Shown: positions 10,885 through 20,394 of the stretch, piece by piece
How positions within the stretch are numbered: the first letter of the stretch is position 1
Layout of the letters: each line of letters starts with the position of its first letter
Assembly: GCA_946902875.1 (NCBI GenBank)
Contig: OX336338.1
Coordinates: 13,135,971-13,199,970 of the forward strand
Source of the DNA: Nematopogon swammerdamellus
Lineage: Eukaryota; Arthropoda; Insecta; Lepidoptera; Adelidae
Direction: 5' to 3'
DNA: 64,000 bases
Made by a program: the position numbers and the translations under genes
Notes under the pieces: model-generated
What the model was told of the DNA's origin: nothing
The model's input: the letters and a program-made list of their open reading frames with translations, nothing else
Database searches by the model: none

Positions 10885-11815
10885 AAGTAACTAAAGGCGG
10901 GGCCGAAGGCGGATCTGCGCTCACCTATACGATATTCTTTCTCGATGAAAGTAACTAAGGGCGAGGCGGAAGGCGGATCTGAGTTCTGGAAGAAGAAAAA
11001 CATTCTTGAAGAAAGTAAGTAACTAAGGGCGAGGCCAAAGGCAAAGCTGTATTCTGGAAGACCATAAACCATCTCGAAGAAAGCAAGTAACTAAGGGCGA
11101 GGCCGCAGGCCGAGCTGCGTTCAGGAAGAAGATAAACCTTCTTGAAGAAAGTACGCAACTAAGGCGACGCCGAAGGCCGAGCTACGTTCTGATAAATAAT
11201 AAACCATCTCGAAGAAAGCAAGTAACTAAGGGCGAGGCCGAAGGCCGAGCTGCGTTCAGGAAGAAGTTAACCCATCTGGAAGAAAGCAAGTAACTAAGGC
11301 GAGGCCGAAGGCCAAGCTACGTTCTGATAAATGATAAACCATATCGAAGAAAGCAAGTAACTAAGGGCGAGGCCGCAGGCCGAGCTGCGTTCAGGAAGAA
11401 GATAAACCATCTTGAAGAAAGTAAGTAACTAAGGCGAGGCCGAAGGCCGAGCTACGTTCTGATAAACGATAAACCATCTCGAAGAAAGCAAGTAACTAAG
11501 GGCGAGGCCAAAGGCCGAGCTGCGTTCAGGAAGAAGCTAAACCATCTTGAAGAAAGTAAGTAACTTAGGCGAGGCCGAAGACCGAGCTACGTTCTGATAA
11601 ATGATAAAACATCTCGAAGAAAGTAAGTAACTAAGGGCGAGGCCGAAGGCCAAGCTGCGTTCAGGAAGAAGCTAAATCATCTTGAAGAAATTAAGTAACT
11701 AAGGCGAGGCCGAAGACCGAGCTACGTTCAGGTAAACAATAAACCTTCTCGAAGTAAGTAACTAAGCGATATTTAGATTGAGGAAACGATAATTCTATCG
11801 AAGAAAGCAAGTCAT
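10885..11815 (+). repeat. Tandem array, ~67-70 bp units, forward arm
   Basis: About thirteen units. Each contains AAGTAAGTAACTAAGG, then GCGAGGCCGAAGGCCGAGCT and a GCGTTCAGGAAGA or ACGTTCTGATAAA segment. From about 11090 to 11760 the two unit types alternate, giving a dimeric higher-order period of about 135 bp. The core GGCCGAAGGCC is itself palindromic. Confidence 0.9.
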
Positions 11816-11845
11816 TAAGGGCGAGGCCCGAAGGCGGAAGCGGGT

Positions 11846-12375
11846 TTATGGTTTACCTGAACGCAGCTCGGCCTTCGGCCTCGCACTTAGTTACTTCCTT
11901 TCTTCCAGAAGGTTTATCGCCTTCCTGAACGCAGCTCGGCCTACGGCCTCGCCCTTAATTACTTACTCTCTTCGAGAAGGTTTATCGTCTTCCTACATGC
12001 AGCTCGGCCTTCGGCCTCGCCCTTACTTTCTTCGAGAAGGTTTATCTTCTTCTTGAATGCAGCTCGGCCTTCGGCCTCGCCCTTAATTGCTTACCTTCTT
12101 CGAGAAGGTTTATCGTCTTCCTGAACGAAGCTCGGCCTTCGGCCTCGCCCTTAGTTACTTACTTTCTTCGCGAAGGTTTATTTTCTTCCAGGATGCAGCT
12201 GGGTCTTCGGCCTCGCCGTTAGTTACTTAGTTTATTTGAGAAGGTTTATCGTTTATCTGAACGCAGCTCTGCCTTCGGCCTCACCCTTAGTTAGTTACTT
12301 TCTTTGAGAAGGTTTATCGTTTACCTGTACCCAGCTCGGTCTTCGGCCTCGCCCTCAGTTACTTACATTCTTCTT
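11846..12375 (-). repeat. Tandem array, ~67-70 bp units, inverted arm
   Basis: Seven to eight units of the same family on the opposite strand (GCAGCTCGGCCTTCGGCCTC, then TTAGTTACTTACTTTCTTC). The switch in orientation lies around 11820-11850. Units are more uniform than in the forward arm and do not show the alternating dimer. Confidence 0.9.
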
Positions 12376-12420
12376 TGAAATACGAATTTCACGCGAGCGA
12401 AGCCGCGGGCAACAGCTAGT

Positions 12421-12860
12421 AAATAATAATTTTGAATAATTTTGAAACCTCATCTGAAGGAACATAATGTTGTCAAGCTCATAATATCTCCATGTGTGTT
12501 GTCCTTTGTATACTGCATTATGTATGTATATATGTATGTAGCATTGATTTTATAACCCTGTCGGGACAGATAGACCACTCCATATAACAAATTTGGTAAC
12601 GTTGTAAATCGTAAAACCAACAGAGGGCGTTAATAATTTTTCTTGATGTTGTCGTAAAACAAACAGGTGGCGTTAATGTTTGTTAATACTTCTATACTAA
12701 GGGCGCTATCTAGTTGAAATACAACATGTATCTAGGTACCTTTAATTGTCACTAGGCTGTAGAATTACTGCTACTAGACAAAAGATGGCGCTTTCATTTA
12801 TATTTATAAAGAACATTATTTATGTAAATTCCAAAATTTTTAATTATATTTGAATAATAA
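12421..12860. other. AT-rich spacer
   Basis: No gene. Contains ATGTATGTATATATGTATGT near 12521 and two nearby GGCGTTAAT phrases (12626, 12671), suggesting minor local duplication. Confidence 0.45.
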
Positions 12861-12861
12861 A

Positions 12862-12917
12862 ATTATGACAATTTACAATTAAACTAACACAAGAAGTGTT
12901 AGTTTAATTGTCATAAT
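12862..12917. repeat. Palindrome, 22-29 bp arms
   Basis: Left arm ATTATGACAATT...AACTAACAC (12862-12890) pairs with GTGTTAGTTTAATTGTCATAAT (12896-12917) around a five-base loop. The left arm carries a few extra bases. Confidence 0.85.
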
Positions 12918-13023
12918 CAAATTAAATAAAATAAAAAAATGTTTTGAAAATTATTTGGTATACGGAACAAAATATTATTATGATTGTAATTTCCTGTTTG
13001 TGCGCTTTTAATAGATAGATCCA

Positions 13024-13076
13024 CACAGAGCACGGAATACCCCCGCGCGCGCGCGCGCGGTATTCCGTGCTCTGTG
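13024..13076. repeat. Palindrome with alternating CG centre
   Basis: Arms CACAGAGCACGGAATACC (13024-13041) and its exact reverse complement (13059-13076) flank 17 bases of CCCGCGCGCG... . The outer bases TCCA/TGGA pair too apart from a two-base insertion on the left. The alternating CG centre could adopt Z-DNA. Confidence 0.9.
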
Positions 13077-13165
13077 GATAGAACGTATTTATTTAGTTGA
13101 ACAGTTAAACAAATACTCGTCACTCTTCATTCTAATAATGTCAGCATTGTATGTAAAAAAAATAT

Positions 13166-13365
13166 GAAAACTGCCTTAAAAAATTTATGAAATTAAAAAA
13201 ATCGAACCCTAGAGTTGAAGGCGGTGCTAAAGAAGGCTACACAAATCACAAAGGATATCATCCACGCATGTTTTCTTTCATGTATCATTTTTGCTTGCTT
13301 TAGCACCGCCTTCAACTCTAGGGTTCGATTTTTTTTATTTCATACATTTTTGAAGGCGGTTTTTA
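13166..13365. repeat. Terminal hairpin of TE2, ~65-bp arms
   Basis: CGAACCCTAGAGTTGAAGG...GCTAAAG (13203-13232) pairs perfectly with 13298-13327. The A/T-rich flanks extend pairing to about 13166 and 13365. The 65-base loop is the reverse complement of the loop at 37803-37869. Confidence 0.9.
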
Positions 13366-13430
13366 TATATTTTTTTAAATAGTTTTTTATTTCACAGTTT
13401 TTTTTGGAATTTTTTGCTATTAATGTACTC

Positions 13431-13467
13431 GGCGGAATCGCTCGACCTTCGGCCTCGCGATTCCGCC
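13431..13467. repeat. 37-bp hairpin insertion in TE2
   Basis: GGCGGAATCGC and GCGATTCCGCC flank a 15-base loop TCGACCTTCGGCCTC. The TE2 copy at 37590-37625 reads GAGTACATC straight into GAAAGCGAG without it, so this is an insertion flanked by a possible 2-bp TC duplication. The loop is the core of the 70-bp satellite unit. Confidence 0.75.
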
Positions 13468-14237
13468 TCGCTTTCCAATCTGATCTCGACCAAATTAAAA
13501 TGGAACCACGTCATGGTTATCCCCTTTCAAACAAAAAAAAAGAATTTTCAAAATCGGCCCACAATAATTGACGGAGTAATCGCGTAACAAACATCCAAAA
13601 AAAGAAAACATACCGTCGAATTGAGAATCTCCTAGGTCTAAAGTAAATTGCTCGTGATGACAAATTCAACGAGCCCAAACACGATGGGTTTATCATGTGT
13701 AGTTTAGGAGTTCCTATGGCCACCTTCCGTCTCCATCATCAGACCAGCTCGATGGTACTCGTACTCGTATTATAATATATTAAACGCATCTGGCCGGTCG
13801 GAAAAGATTTCAAATTTAGAATATTCATGAAACAAGGGTCCGAATATGAATGACAATATCGATTCATGTATTTCAATACAATGACAGAGAAAATTTCAAA
13901 ATATTAGGTACCTATTCTACCTATTTAATACTTTTTAGTTCTAGTTTATTTTTTTTGAGTCGGTTTTATATTTTTAAAACAATATTACATAAAAAACAAT
14001 AATCGAAATCGAATAATCGAAATCGGTTGAAGTGGTACAGAATTATTCGCCATGTGTCAAACTGCAAATTGCTGAAAAAGCCCACATCACAAAAGTTTTG
14101 CTGAAGGTAACCACACACCAATAGTATTTTGTTGCTTTTTCATAAACCGCTCAATCAATTTCAATAAAATTTCAATGGGAGCACCTCTGAAGTATGACCT
14201 ACCAAACAAAAAAAGAATTTTCAAAATCAGCCCACAA

Positions 14238-15521
14238 TTAACACGTTGAACGCCATACGACCCACCGGTGGGCCTAGCGTACTTTTCGGTTCGGGCCAAG
14301 CCAAACTCATTATATCCGTAATTTTCATCAACTTGAGATTTTCATCACAAAGTTTATAAAATGCGGTAATTTGTAAGGAAAATAAAAATTTGCGACTTTT
14401 ACCGTCTAATTTTCGAGATATAGCAGAAGGCTCACGGGTGGATCGTGTTGCCTCCTATGAAGGATTTGTATTTTTCTGTTGGCTGGGGCCGCGGGGTCAC
14501 GCCGCGGCCCACCCGTTGCGCGCGCGCCGCGGACGCAGCGATCAATCCCGGTCCGGCTGCGTCGACAATTGAGGATGTTTTACGCTTTTCTCGCCAAAAA
14601 TGATTATTTTGAAGATTTCGAGTTAACACAAGAAGCGCTAACGCAGTTAGAAAACATCGAGATAGATCTTCTGAACCGTAGTTTCGGAATAGATTCTATG
14701 AAGACGTAGTTCAACCAACGAAAAGAAGATGCTGTCGAATTCTTTTGTCGGAGAGTGAGGATAGCGACTATGAAATGCATATAGAAAGACGGAAGAGAAT
14801 GAAACACACTCTGGAAAGGAAAGAGGGATTGGCCAGAAAAGTGAGAAGAACATGTCACCAATGTTATGCAAAGAACGTACCAATAATGGGTAGCAAACAG
14901 GCTAAAACCAAGTCGAAAAAAGTATCCACTTATTGCCAAAGCAGCCCAACTAAACCATTCCTTTGTTTGCCTTGTTTTAACATGACTCACGGATAATTCT
15001 TTATTGTTTATGGTTAAACCCTTTGAAGAAGTGTGATAATGTTGTGATTGTTCAATTTCACAAATATTTTGTTTTGTTCAATTTCATAAATTATTTTCGT
15101 AATAAATAATGTCTTCTTATTTGGCAATGAAGAAAATTTTATGTTCATTTTTATTTTGACGAATATTTTCTTATTATTTTCTGGTTTTATTAATTCTATT
15201 AATACAAATATTATTTTCTACCTTATCCTTAAGAGCAGCCCTAGCATCGTTACAATTAACTTAATAAAAAACTACAAGTTTCTATTGGATTTGAAAACCA
15301 CGCCGTCCGCTTCGACTACAAGGCCATGCGGCTCACTTCCATATTGGCTTTGTAGCTGCGCTCTGTGGCTTGTAGGAAGCGTTTACGTAGGCCCTCTCAC
15401 GCGGCTCACCGGTGACCCCCATGCCCTGAATGGTTCAGTAAGGAAAGGCTCACCGGTGAGCGGTGAGCCCCGTGGCCCAAACGGAAATACTGGATTTTTC
15501 ATGTGGCGTTGAACGTGTAAG
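14238..15521 (+). mobile_element. piggyBac-like element, internally deleted
   Basis: TTAA at 14238-14241 is followed by CACGTTGAACGCCA. The right end is GTGGCGTTGAACGTG (15503-15517), whose reverse complement is CACGTTCAACGCCAC. The right target copy has decayed to TAAG. Subterminal CCCACCGGTGGG (14261-14272) and the CTCACCGGTGA repeats (15404-15465) lie inside the ends. TTAA target use, TIRs and the transposase remnant together support the piggyBac superfamily. It sits in the TE2 copy at a site related to CACAATTGACGG. A polyadenylation-like AATAAA occurs near 15100. Confidence 0.75.
14575..14996 (+). pseudogene. piggyBac-like transposase remnant: N-terminus joined to C-terminal Cys-rich domain
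   Basis: ATG at 14575 opens a frame for the acidic N-terminal region (YFEDFELTQEAL, NRSFGIDS). A frameshift near 14695 moves reading to EDVVQPTKRRCC and SESEDSDYE, then to the C-terminal domain: RRTCHQCYAKN, a lone Cys (STYC), and LCLPCFNMTHG, ending at 14996. C-x2-C, C, C-x2-C and a final His are the pattern of the piggyBac C-terminal cysteine-rich domain, which binds the TIRs in active members. The RNase H-like catalytic core of about 300 residues, with its Asp triad, is absent. It cannot catalyse transposition. The minus-strand frames over this region are shadows. Confidence 0.75.
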
Positions 15522-15555
15522 ATTGTAATTTCCTGTTTGCGGTTTTACTCCGGTC
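15522..15555. other. Flank with 19-bp direct repeat of 12982
   Basis: GATTGTAATTTCCTGTTTG at 15521-15539 also occurs at 12982-13000, on the other side of the TE2/piggyBac composite. Confidence 0.7.
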
Positions 15556-15776
15556 CAAAGAATTTACAAACTCTTTGGTTGTACTTGGGTTGTACCTAGC
15601 TCCGCTTATTTGTTGTTATATCCGCTATAGTAACACATATTCTGTGAAAATTTCAACGGGCTTCCTATTACGGTTCAAGAGATACAGCCCTCGGATAGAC
15701 AAACGGACGGACGGACAGACAGACTGCGGAGGCTTAGTAATAGGCTTCCGTACAGGGATACGGAAACCTAAAAATA
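15556..15776 (+). repeat. GTTCCGTA-family fragment
   Basis: Contains GTTGTTATATCCGCTATAGT, GGTTCAAGAGATACAGCCCT, (GGAC)n and ACGGAAACCTAAAAA, collinear with 7290-7456. Confidence 0.7.
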
Positions 15777-16690
15777 AGGGGTGAAATAGGGGTGAAAGTT
15801 TTTGTATGGGGAATCCATGATTTCTCTAGGTAAGGATATGAAAATTTATTATCTAGGCTTTTGGCACAGATTACTCAATAGTTACTGCTTTTGGTAAGAA
15901 ATAATGAATAATGGTCAGGAAGAGGAAGGGGGAGAGAAAAGAAGGGGGAGTGGGTGGGAGGTACGTTTGTCAGCCTGGGTAGCTCAGTGGTGCAGGCAAC
16001 CCTGGGCGCGGTCAACACTTGGATGGGTGACCGCTCGACCATTTGAGGCTGACCGTGGTTCGGATTCCACGTAAAACTGTAGCACCCTTCCCTTCTTACC
16101 TTACTAGGGTTGGTACCACCGCACTGAATAAAACGTATGTCGAAACGGCTATGTAAATCAAAGAGATTTGATGTAAATAGTTTTTTCGTTTTTTTTCGTC
16201 CAGTTCAGTATAGCCGGCACGACATGTCCGACATCACGGATGTTGTGTTGTAGGTGATGTATCCAACCATGTCAGTTTCCATAAAAAAAAGAAGAAGAAG
16301 AGGAGAGGTATGGAGGGAGGAAGGGTTAGTGAATGAGGGTAGGTGTGGGGGAGGGAGGTAGTAGAGGGAACGAGGAGGAATGGATATCGAGGGAGTGAGA
16401 GGTTGAAAGGGGGAAGGGGCGGGGTAAGAGGGGGTTGCGGACAGGATGAGGGGTAGTAGGGGAGGAATGGAATGCGAGGGTGATGGGAAGGAGGGGCGAC
16501 ATGAGGGGAGGAAGGGAAGTAGGGAGAGAGGGAGGGAATGGGCGAAAGGGAAGGTGGCAAAGAGGGGGTCCGTGAAGGGTGAGGGGAAGGAGGGGAGGAA
16601 GGCGGGATCGAGGAGAGAAGACCGGGAGAGAGGTGAGTGAGAGATGGGCGAGGAAGGAATCCCTTCCTTCCTCCCGAAAAAGATAGAGAA
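15777..16690 (+). repeat. Polypurine tract split by a SINE
   Basis: 15905-15964 (GGAAGAGGAAGGGGGAGAG) and 16291-16680 are almost purely purine on the plus strand and appear to be one roughly 450-bp GA/GGGA tract broken by the SINE at 15969-16290. Frames of 60-130 codons on both strands here are composition artefacts. Such tracts can form triplex DNA. Confidence 0.8.
15969..16290 (+). repeat. tRNA/5S-hybrid SINE, shortened copy
   Basis: Starts GTCAGCC, box A-like GGTAGCTCAGTGGTGC, then 5S-like CTTGGATGGGTGACCGC, then box B-like GGTTCGGATTCC near 16058. Body and tail match the 30873 copy with deletions, and it ends in A8. Compared with the other copies it lacks about 30 bases between box A and the 5S block. 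Confidence 0.8.
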
Positions 16691-17298
16691 TATAAGAGAA
16701 GCGATGGTTTATTATCAATTTTGCATTTAAATCAGATTTACTATTTTTTTATTTTATTCGTTGTCGTGTCGTCGTCGGTAAAATCTACAATTTTACAATT
16801 TTATATAAAATATCATTGACTTATATATTCTGTAAAGCTTATCACAAATACATTAAACCCACCCTCTTTTAATCTCTTTGGTATAACACCACCAGCAGCA
16901 TCGTAGATGGAAAAAATAGCCCTGGACTCAACTTTTTTTAATTCGGTGCCTGGACTCCCTACTTCATACTCAAAGACATTTTGTTCATACTTCAACTATT
17001 ACTAAAACGAGACACCGCGATTATGGTAGTGTGCGTATCGCGTGAATACAGAACCGACCGTCTCAAGAGATCGCATCGATATTGTGTCATCCTTTTTCCA
17101 CGCGCAGTAACCCGTATCGCTTGCCTGCACGCTCCACGCAAACATTTGCGTGTTCCAAAACAAGCGAACGTCGCGCGTCGATCGATAAATTACCGCAACG
17201 GCTAAAAACTATGGAGGTGGCTTTTTACTTTCGAGCGACTGTAAGGAGAAAGGAAGTATTGTGATCGTCCAAAATGTCGAAGTTGAGAATGCGACTGA
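16691..17298 (+). other. Unique sequence, no gene proven
   Basis: Moderately GC-rich from 16990 to 17280, with no match elsewhere in the window. Short frames are present on both strands, none convincing. ATGTCGAAGTTGAGAATGCG at 17273 just upstream of the SINE could be the start of a disrupted exon, but nothing confirms this. Confidence 0.35.
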
Positions 17299-17628
17299 TT
17301 TTTTTTTTTTTTTATTGAAACTGACACGGTTGGCTACATCACCTACAACATCCGTGATGTCAGCCCATAACACCGGGTGAACTTGGTGCCACGTCAGTGC
17401 TTCCCTTCGGTCGTGCCGACTACACTGAACTGGACGGAAAACACAAACTATTTACATAGCCGTTTGGACCGACCTTTCATTCAGTGCGGTGGTACCAACC
17501 CGGGCGGGTTAAACCCTACCACCTAGTAATATAAGAAGGGGGTCATATCCCTTAGTCGCCTTTTACGACATACACGGGGAGAGATGCAGTGGGGCTATTC
17601 TTTTAAAGTACCGGCCCCACACAGTACA
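17299..17628 (-). repeat. SINE, shared body with alternate head (family B)
   Basis: Same structure as 5083-5408: poly-T at 17299-17313, then on the minus strand the common body, ending in a head with CCCCACTGCATCTC and TACTTTAAAAGAATA. Very similar to the 5083 copy over its full length. Confidence 0.85.
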
Positions 17629-18499
17629 GATTTGGGCTATATATCTGTCAACGATCCCAAAAAAGTGGTTTTGAGAAACATGTATGTGTGTGTGTGTGTG
17701 TGTGTGTGTCCGTCCAGCGACCTTGTGCCTAAACTGCTCAACCGATTTCGTTCAAAATTCGTATTTAGTAGTTTGAAATGATAATCTAGGGGTACCTTTT
17801 TTAGTTTTTTTTAATTAAAAAAAATAAGGGTAGCTGTCATACAAATGATTTCGTTGAGGTCGATTTTCTTATAAATGGCTAACGATTTTTATTATTATTA
17901 TTATATTTAATCCATCGTGTTTGTTTCCGTTTTCAAAGGTGGTGAGGTAAAAAAATATAATTTTAAAGAAGGTATCTCCACTTTATCCTAACCGCACGCG
18001 CGTATTTGAATTGCACGCAGGTTTGGTTGGTGGGTATTTGGCAAAGACATTAAACTCACCCTCTTGGTATTTGGCAACTAAAAATATAATAAGAAATAGG
18101 CATGCCATCTATAGACAAATAGGACAACTTAACTTTGGTCTGACATCTATGATGCAGAAGCGGCGAAATTATACATTTTATCCGCCAAGCTCACGGACTG
18201 ACAAAACATGAAAATATTTATTGGAAAAATTATGAAAACCTTAAAATACACTATTTTGAAATTTCTACTTAATATAAAATAATCTTTAAATTTAACTATG
18301 CTGTTCCCACTTAGCATCGTTCTATAATTAGCAGATTTAAAAATATAATAATTATTTAATTCAAATTCGATACTCCTGGCGCCATCTTAGGACATAATTG
18401 AAGACTAATTTCATGTTACCTTTAAAACATCGCTGACGGTACATCTGACTCCCCCTATAAAATCAATGGTATGTAGCTATGGACCGGTGTGTATGTATA
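17629..18499 (+). repeat. AT-rich with (GT)n microsatellite
   Basis: (TG)n at 17682-17709. Around it ACTGCTCAACCGATTTCGTT is a common phrase of decayed interspersed repeats. No gene; the remainder is featureless AT-rich sequence. Confidence 0.6.
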
Positions 18500-18501
18500 T
18501 A

Positions 18502-18743
18502 CACGGTGTTGCAATTGCCCCCGTAATATTTTTAACTGGCATAAGGGGGTTTTTCTATATGTGAAACAAAACAACTTCTGTGGCGAAAAAAATGTTTTTC
18601 CATACAAATTATGAATACATATTCTCAAAATGTATAGAGAAAAAAAACTCTTTTTTCTTCAAATTAAAAAGTCGTAGAACAAAAGTTGTTCTTTTTCACG
18701 TTCACCCCCTTTCGGGTTTTGCGGTTGGGGTTGCAACACCGTG
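18502..18743. mobile_element. MITE, 242 bp, TIR CACGGTGTTGCAA, TA target
   Basis: CACGGTGTTGCAA at 18502-18514 and its exact reverse complement at 18731-18743, each flanked by TA. Small size, TIRs and TA duplication fit a Tc1/mariner-type MITE, although TAs are common here and other classes are possible. Interior has no coding capacity. Confidence 0.75.
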
Positions 18744-18745
18744 TA

Positions 18746-19044
18746 TACGTCGGACCACGCATTGTGAAGGGTTTAAGAATGTTCACGCTTAAAATACAAC
18801 AAATAAATTAGGTGTAGGCTCCAAAAACCAAAACACGAAGAAGGAACAATAATCTAATTATTCACCCACTTTTCTAGCAAGGCAGTCAGTGTGTCCCTCG
18901 TGAAAAAAGAAAACACCATATCCACTCGCAGAACTATTTTCTTTAAATTTTATTCAACATTCTGAATTTGAATTTTACAACGTGCCGTAATTTTGCAACG
19001 TGACAGCAACACTGTGAAAAACACATTTCACCAAATATTGACTT
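18746..19044. other. No feature seen
   Basis: AT-rich; no frame or repeat that I can support. Confidence 0.4.
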
Positions 19045-19580
19045 AAACCAAAAAGTCATTTTGAAACGTCGTTATAATTTTTGAAGCCTATCTATCCAGG
19101 GATACCTCACAGAGTTATGTACATGATTTATTTTTCGGATGAAAAAAAAATCGTAAAATGTACGGTGTGCCAATTTTTTTCCTAATTTCACCGCACCATT
19201 GTACCTATAGATAGAGTATTGCGGTTTATAGAATATGATCACCTTCCTTCCAAATTTCACCTATATAGTGCCAATAGTCTCCGAGTAAAATGGCTGTGAC
19301 ATACATATTAACCCGCCACTGACCCGAGCGCACCAGCCTTGCGGCCATAGCACCCGCACTGTGTCACGACTTCATCATGGAACAATCATTTGAAAGTCGT
19401 TGCACGCAGGGAGGCCTGCTGCCGGGATACCACCAATTTGGTCCCGGTGACGCGCATTGACTGCGGTCCGGCCCCCCCTTGGAGGCTGTGACATACAGAC
19501 GGAGCGAAGGACGAACAGACTGATAGGACGAAATTGTAAGGGTTACGTTTTTGCCATTTGGTTTCTTAACCCTAAAAACG
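19045..19580 (+). repeat. GTTCCGTA-family copy interrupted by a retroposon
   Basis: Ends with GGCTGTGACATACAGACGGA, GGGTTACGTTTTTGCC and AACCCTAAAAACG, the 3' end of the family. The insertion at 19306-19483 splits it. Confidence 0.65.
19306..19483 (-). mobile_element. 178-bp retroposon with 14-bp target duplication
   Basis: GGCTGTGACATACA occurs at 19292-19305 and again at 19484-19497, exactly flanking the insert. Read on the minus strand, the insert begins with a G-run and GGCCGGACCGCAGTCAATGC and ends CGGGTTAATA. A long perfect target duplication indicates target-primed reverse transcription. Whether it is a SINE or a deleted LINE is not clear. Confidence 0.75.
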
Positions 19581-19689
19581 TAGCGTATGTAGCTATGTCT
19601 GTCTTTCTGCGGTTTATATAGTTCGCGATGTATTCAAAAACGATAAATCTGAAATGCATGGCGATTATTCCATTAGATTCAACAACTTT

Positions 19690-19935
19690 TCTACATACAT
19701 AAATAATATATACATACATACATACATAGATACATACATTCAGCATTCATACATACATAGCGTCACGCCTGTTTCCCAGTGGGGTAGGCAGAGACAAGGG
19801 ATCTCCACGTACCACGATCCTGACACACCTCTGCCGCCCCTTCCAATGATGTTCTCTCATAATGTTCTTCATACATTTACTTTTCTACATCATCCTTTGA
19901 CATACTCGTACCTATATCATCCTGCTTTCTACTTG
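19690..19935 (-). mobile_element. Non-LTR 3' end with (TGTA)n tail
   Basis: (TACA)n at 19690-19757 joins GCGTCACGCCTGTTTCCCAG and GGGGTAGGCAGAGACAAGGG. Read on the minus strand this is a 3' UTR followed by a TGTA tail, typical of truncated lepidopteran LINE insertions. No coding part remains. Confidence 0.65.
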
Positions 19936-20394
19936 GGGTACCTACTGAGCAATGGACACAAATTAATATTCTTTAAAATGTCTTACTTCTTAAACGGCTA
20001 ATTAGATTTGAATGACATTTTATAGGTACACCTGCATAATTTTGTATGTGTATGACGATAACTTAATTTTTATTTGGTTCAGCTGGCGTTAAAGTGAGGT
20101 TATAAAAATGTCAGTATTTTTCGTACAAAACGAAGTAAAAGCCTATACATGAATTTAAATGCAATTTTGAACCTAGGAACCCCTCACTATACGGATAACA
20201 CAGAAGCGCTGCCGCGGGGCGGCAGCAGCGCCTTGACGGTCGACGCAAAGCCATGCCGATGTAGAAGAACGTTGACGGCTTCGTCTACGTCTACCGCAAA
20301 GGCACTACGCGTAATTTTATTAAGGCATAACTTTATTATAATGTATACATCGACCTCACACAAGTCGTACACCTCAACTCGCATATCGTGACGG
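19936..20394. other. Transition to GC-rich island
   Basis: AT-rich up to 20160, then mixed. Short frames on both strands (20149-20391) are not supported by anything else. Confidence 0.4.

Larger units (their letters stand above)
10363..12419 (+). mobile_element. Helitron-like non-autonomous element, 2,057 bp, filled with opposed satellite arrays
   Basis: Starts TCTATACATATAATAAAATC with A at 10362 and ends GGGCAACAGCTAG with T at 12420, matching Helitron rules (5' TC, 3' CTRR, insertion between A and T, no target duplication). The left 460 bp holds GTTTGTTTGTCTGTACGCGC, as in other lepidopteran Helitron-like repeats. Inside, CCCGCGGCTTCGCTCGCG at 10842 and its reverse complement ending at 12409 bracket two arrays of roughly 70-bp units in opposite orientation. 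No Rep/helicase frame, so it would depend on a helper. The subterminal hairpin was not modelled; class call is by motif only. Confidence 0.65.
13166..14241 (-). mobile_element. Foldback-ended element TE2, minus-strand copy, truncated by piggyBac
   Basis: Matches, inverted, the plus-strand element at 35617-37950. Shared parts are the GGCCGATTTTGAAAA block, the GGAGACAGAAGGTGGCCATA region, GAAATCGAATAATCGAAATC, and the terminal hairpin at 13166-13365. The end at 13166 carries a degraded AACCGCCTTCAAAAA terminus. The other end stops at the TTAA used by the piggyBac-like element. A third, shorter copy is at 46864-47200. No transposase; class unknown, with imperfect TIRs suggesting a DNA element. 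Confidence 0.65.

Noticed and set aside
10885..12375. CRISPR-like array
   Set aside because: Units repeat end to end without unique spacers, change orientation, and lie in a eukaryotic transposon.
14604..14990. 128-codon minus-strand frame
   Set aside because: Antisense shadow of the piggyBac-like remnant.
16234..16718. Frames of 64-130 codons around 16.2-16.7 kb
   Set aside because: Products of the polypurine tract (Pro/Ser/Leu on one strand, Gly/Arg/Glu on the other).
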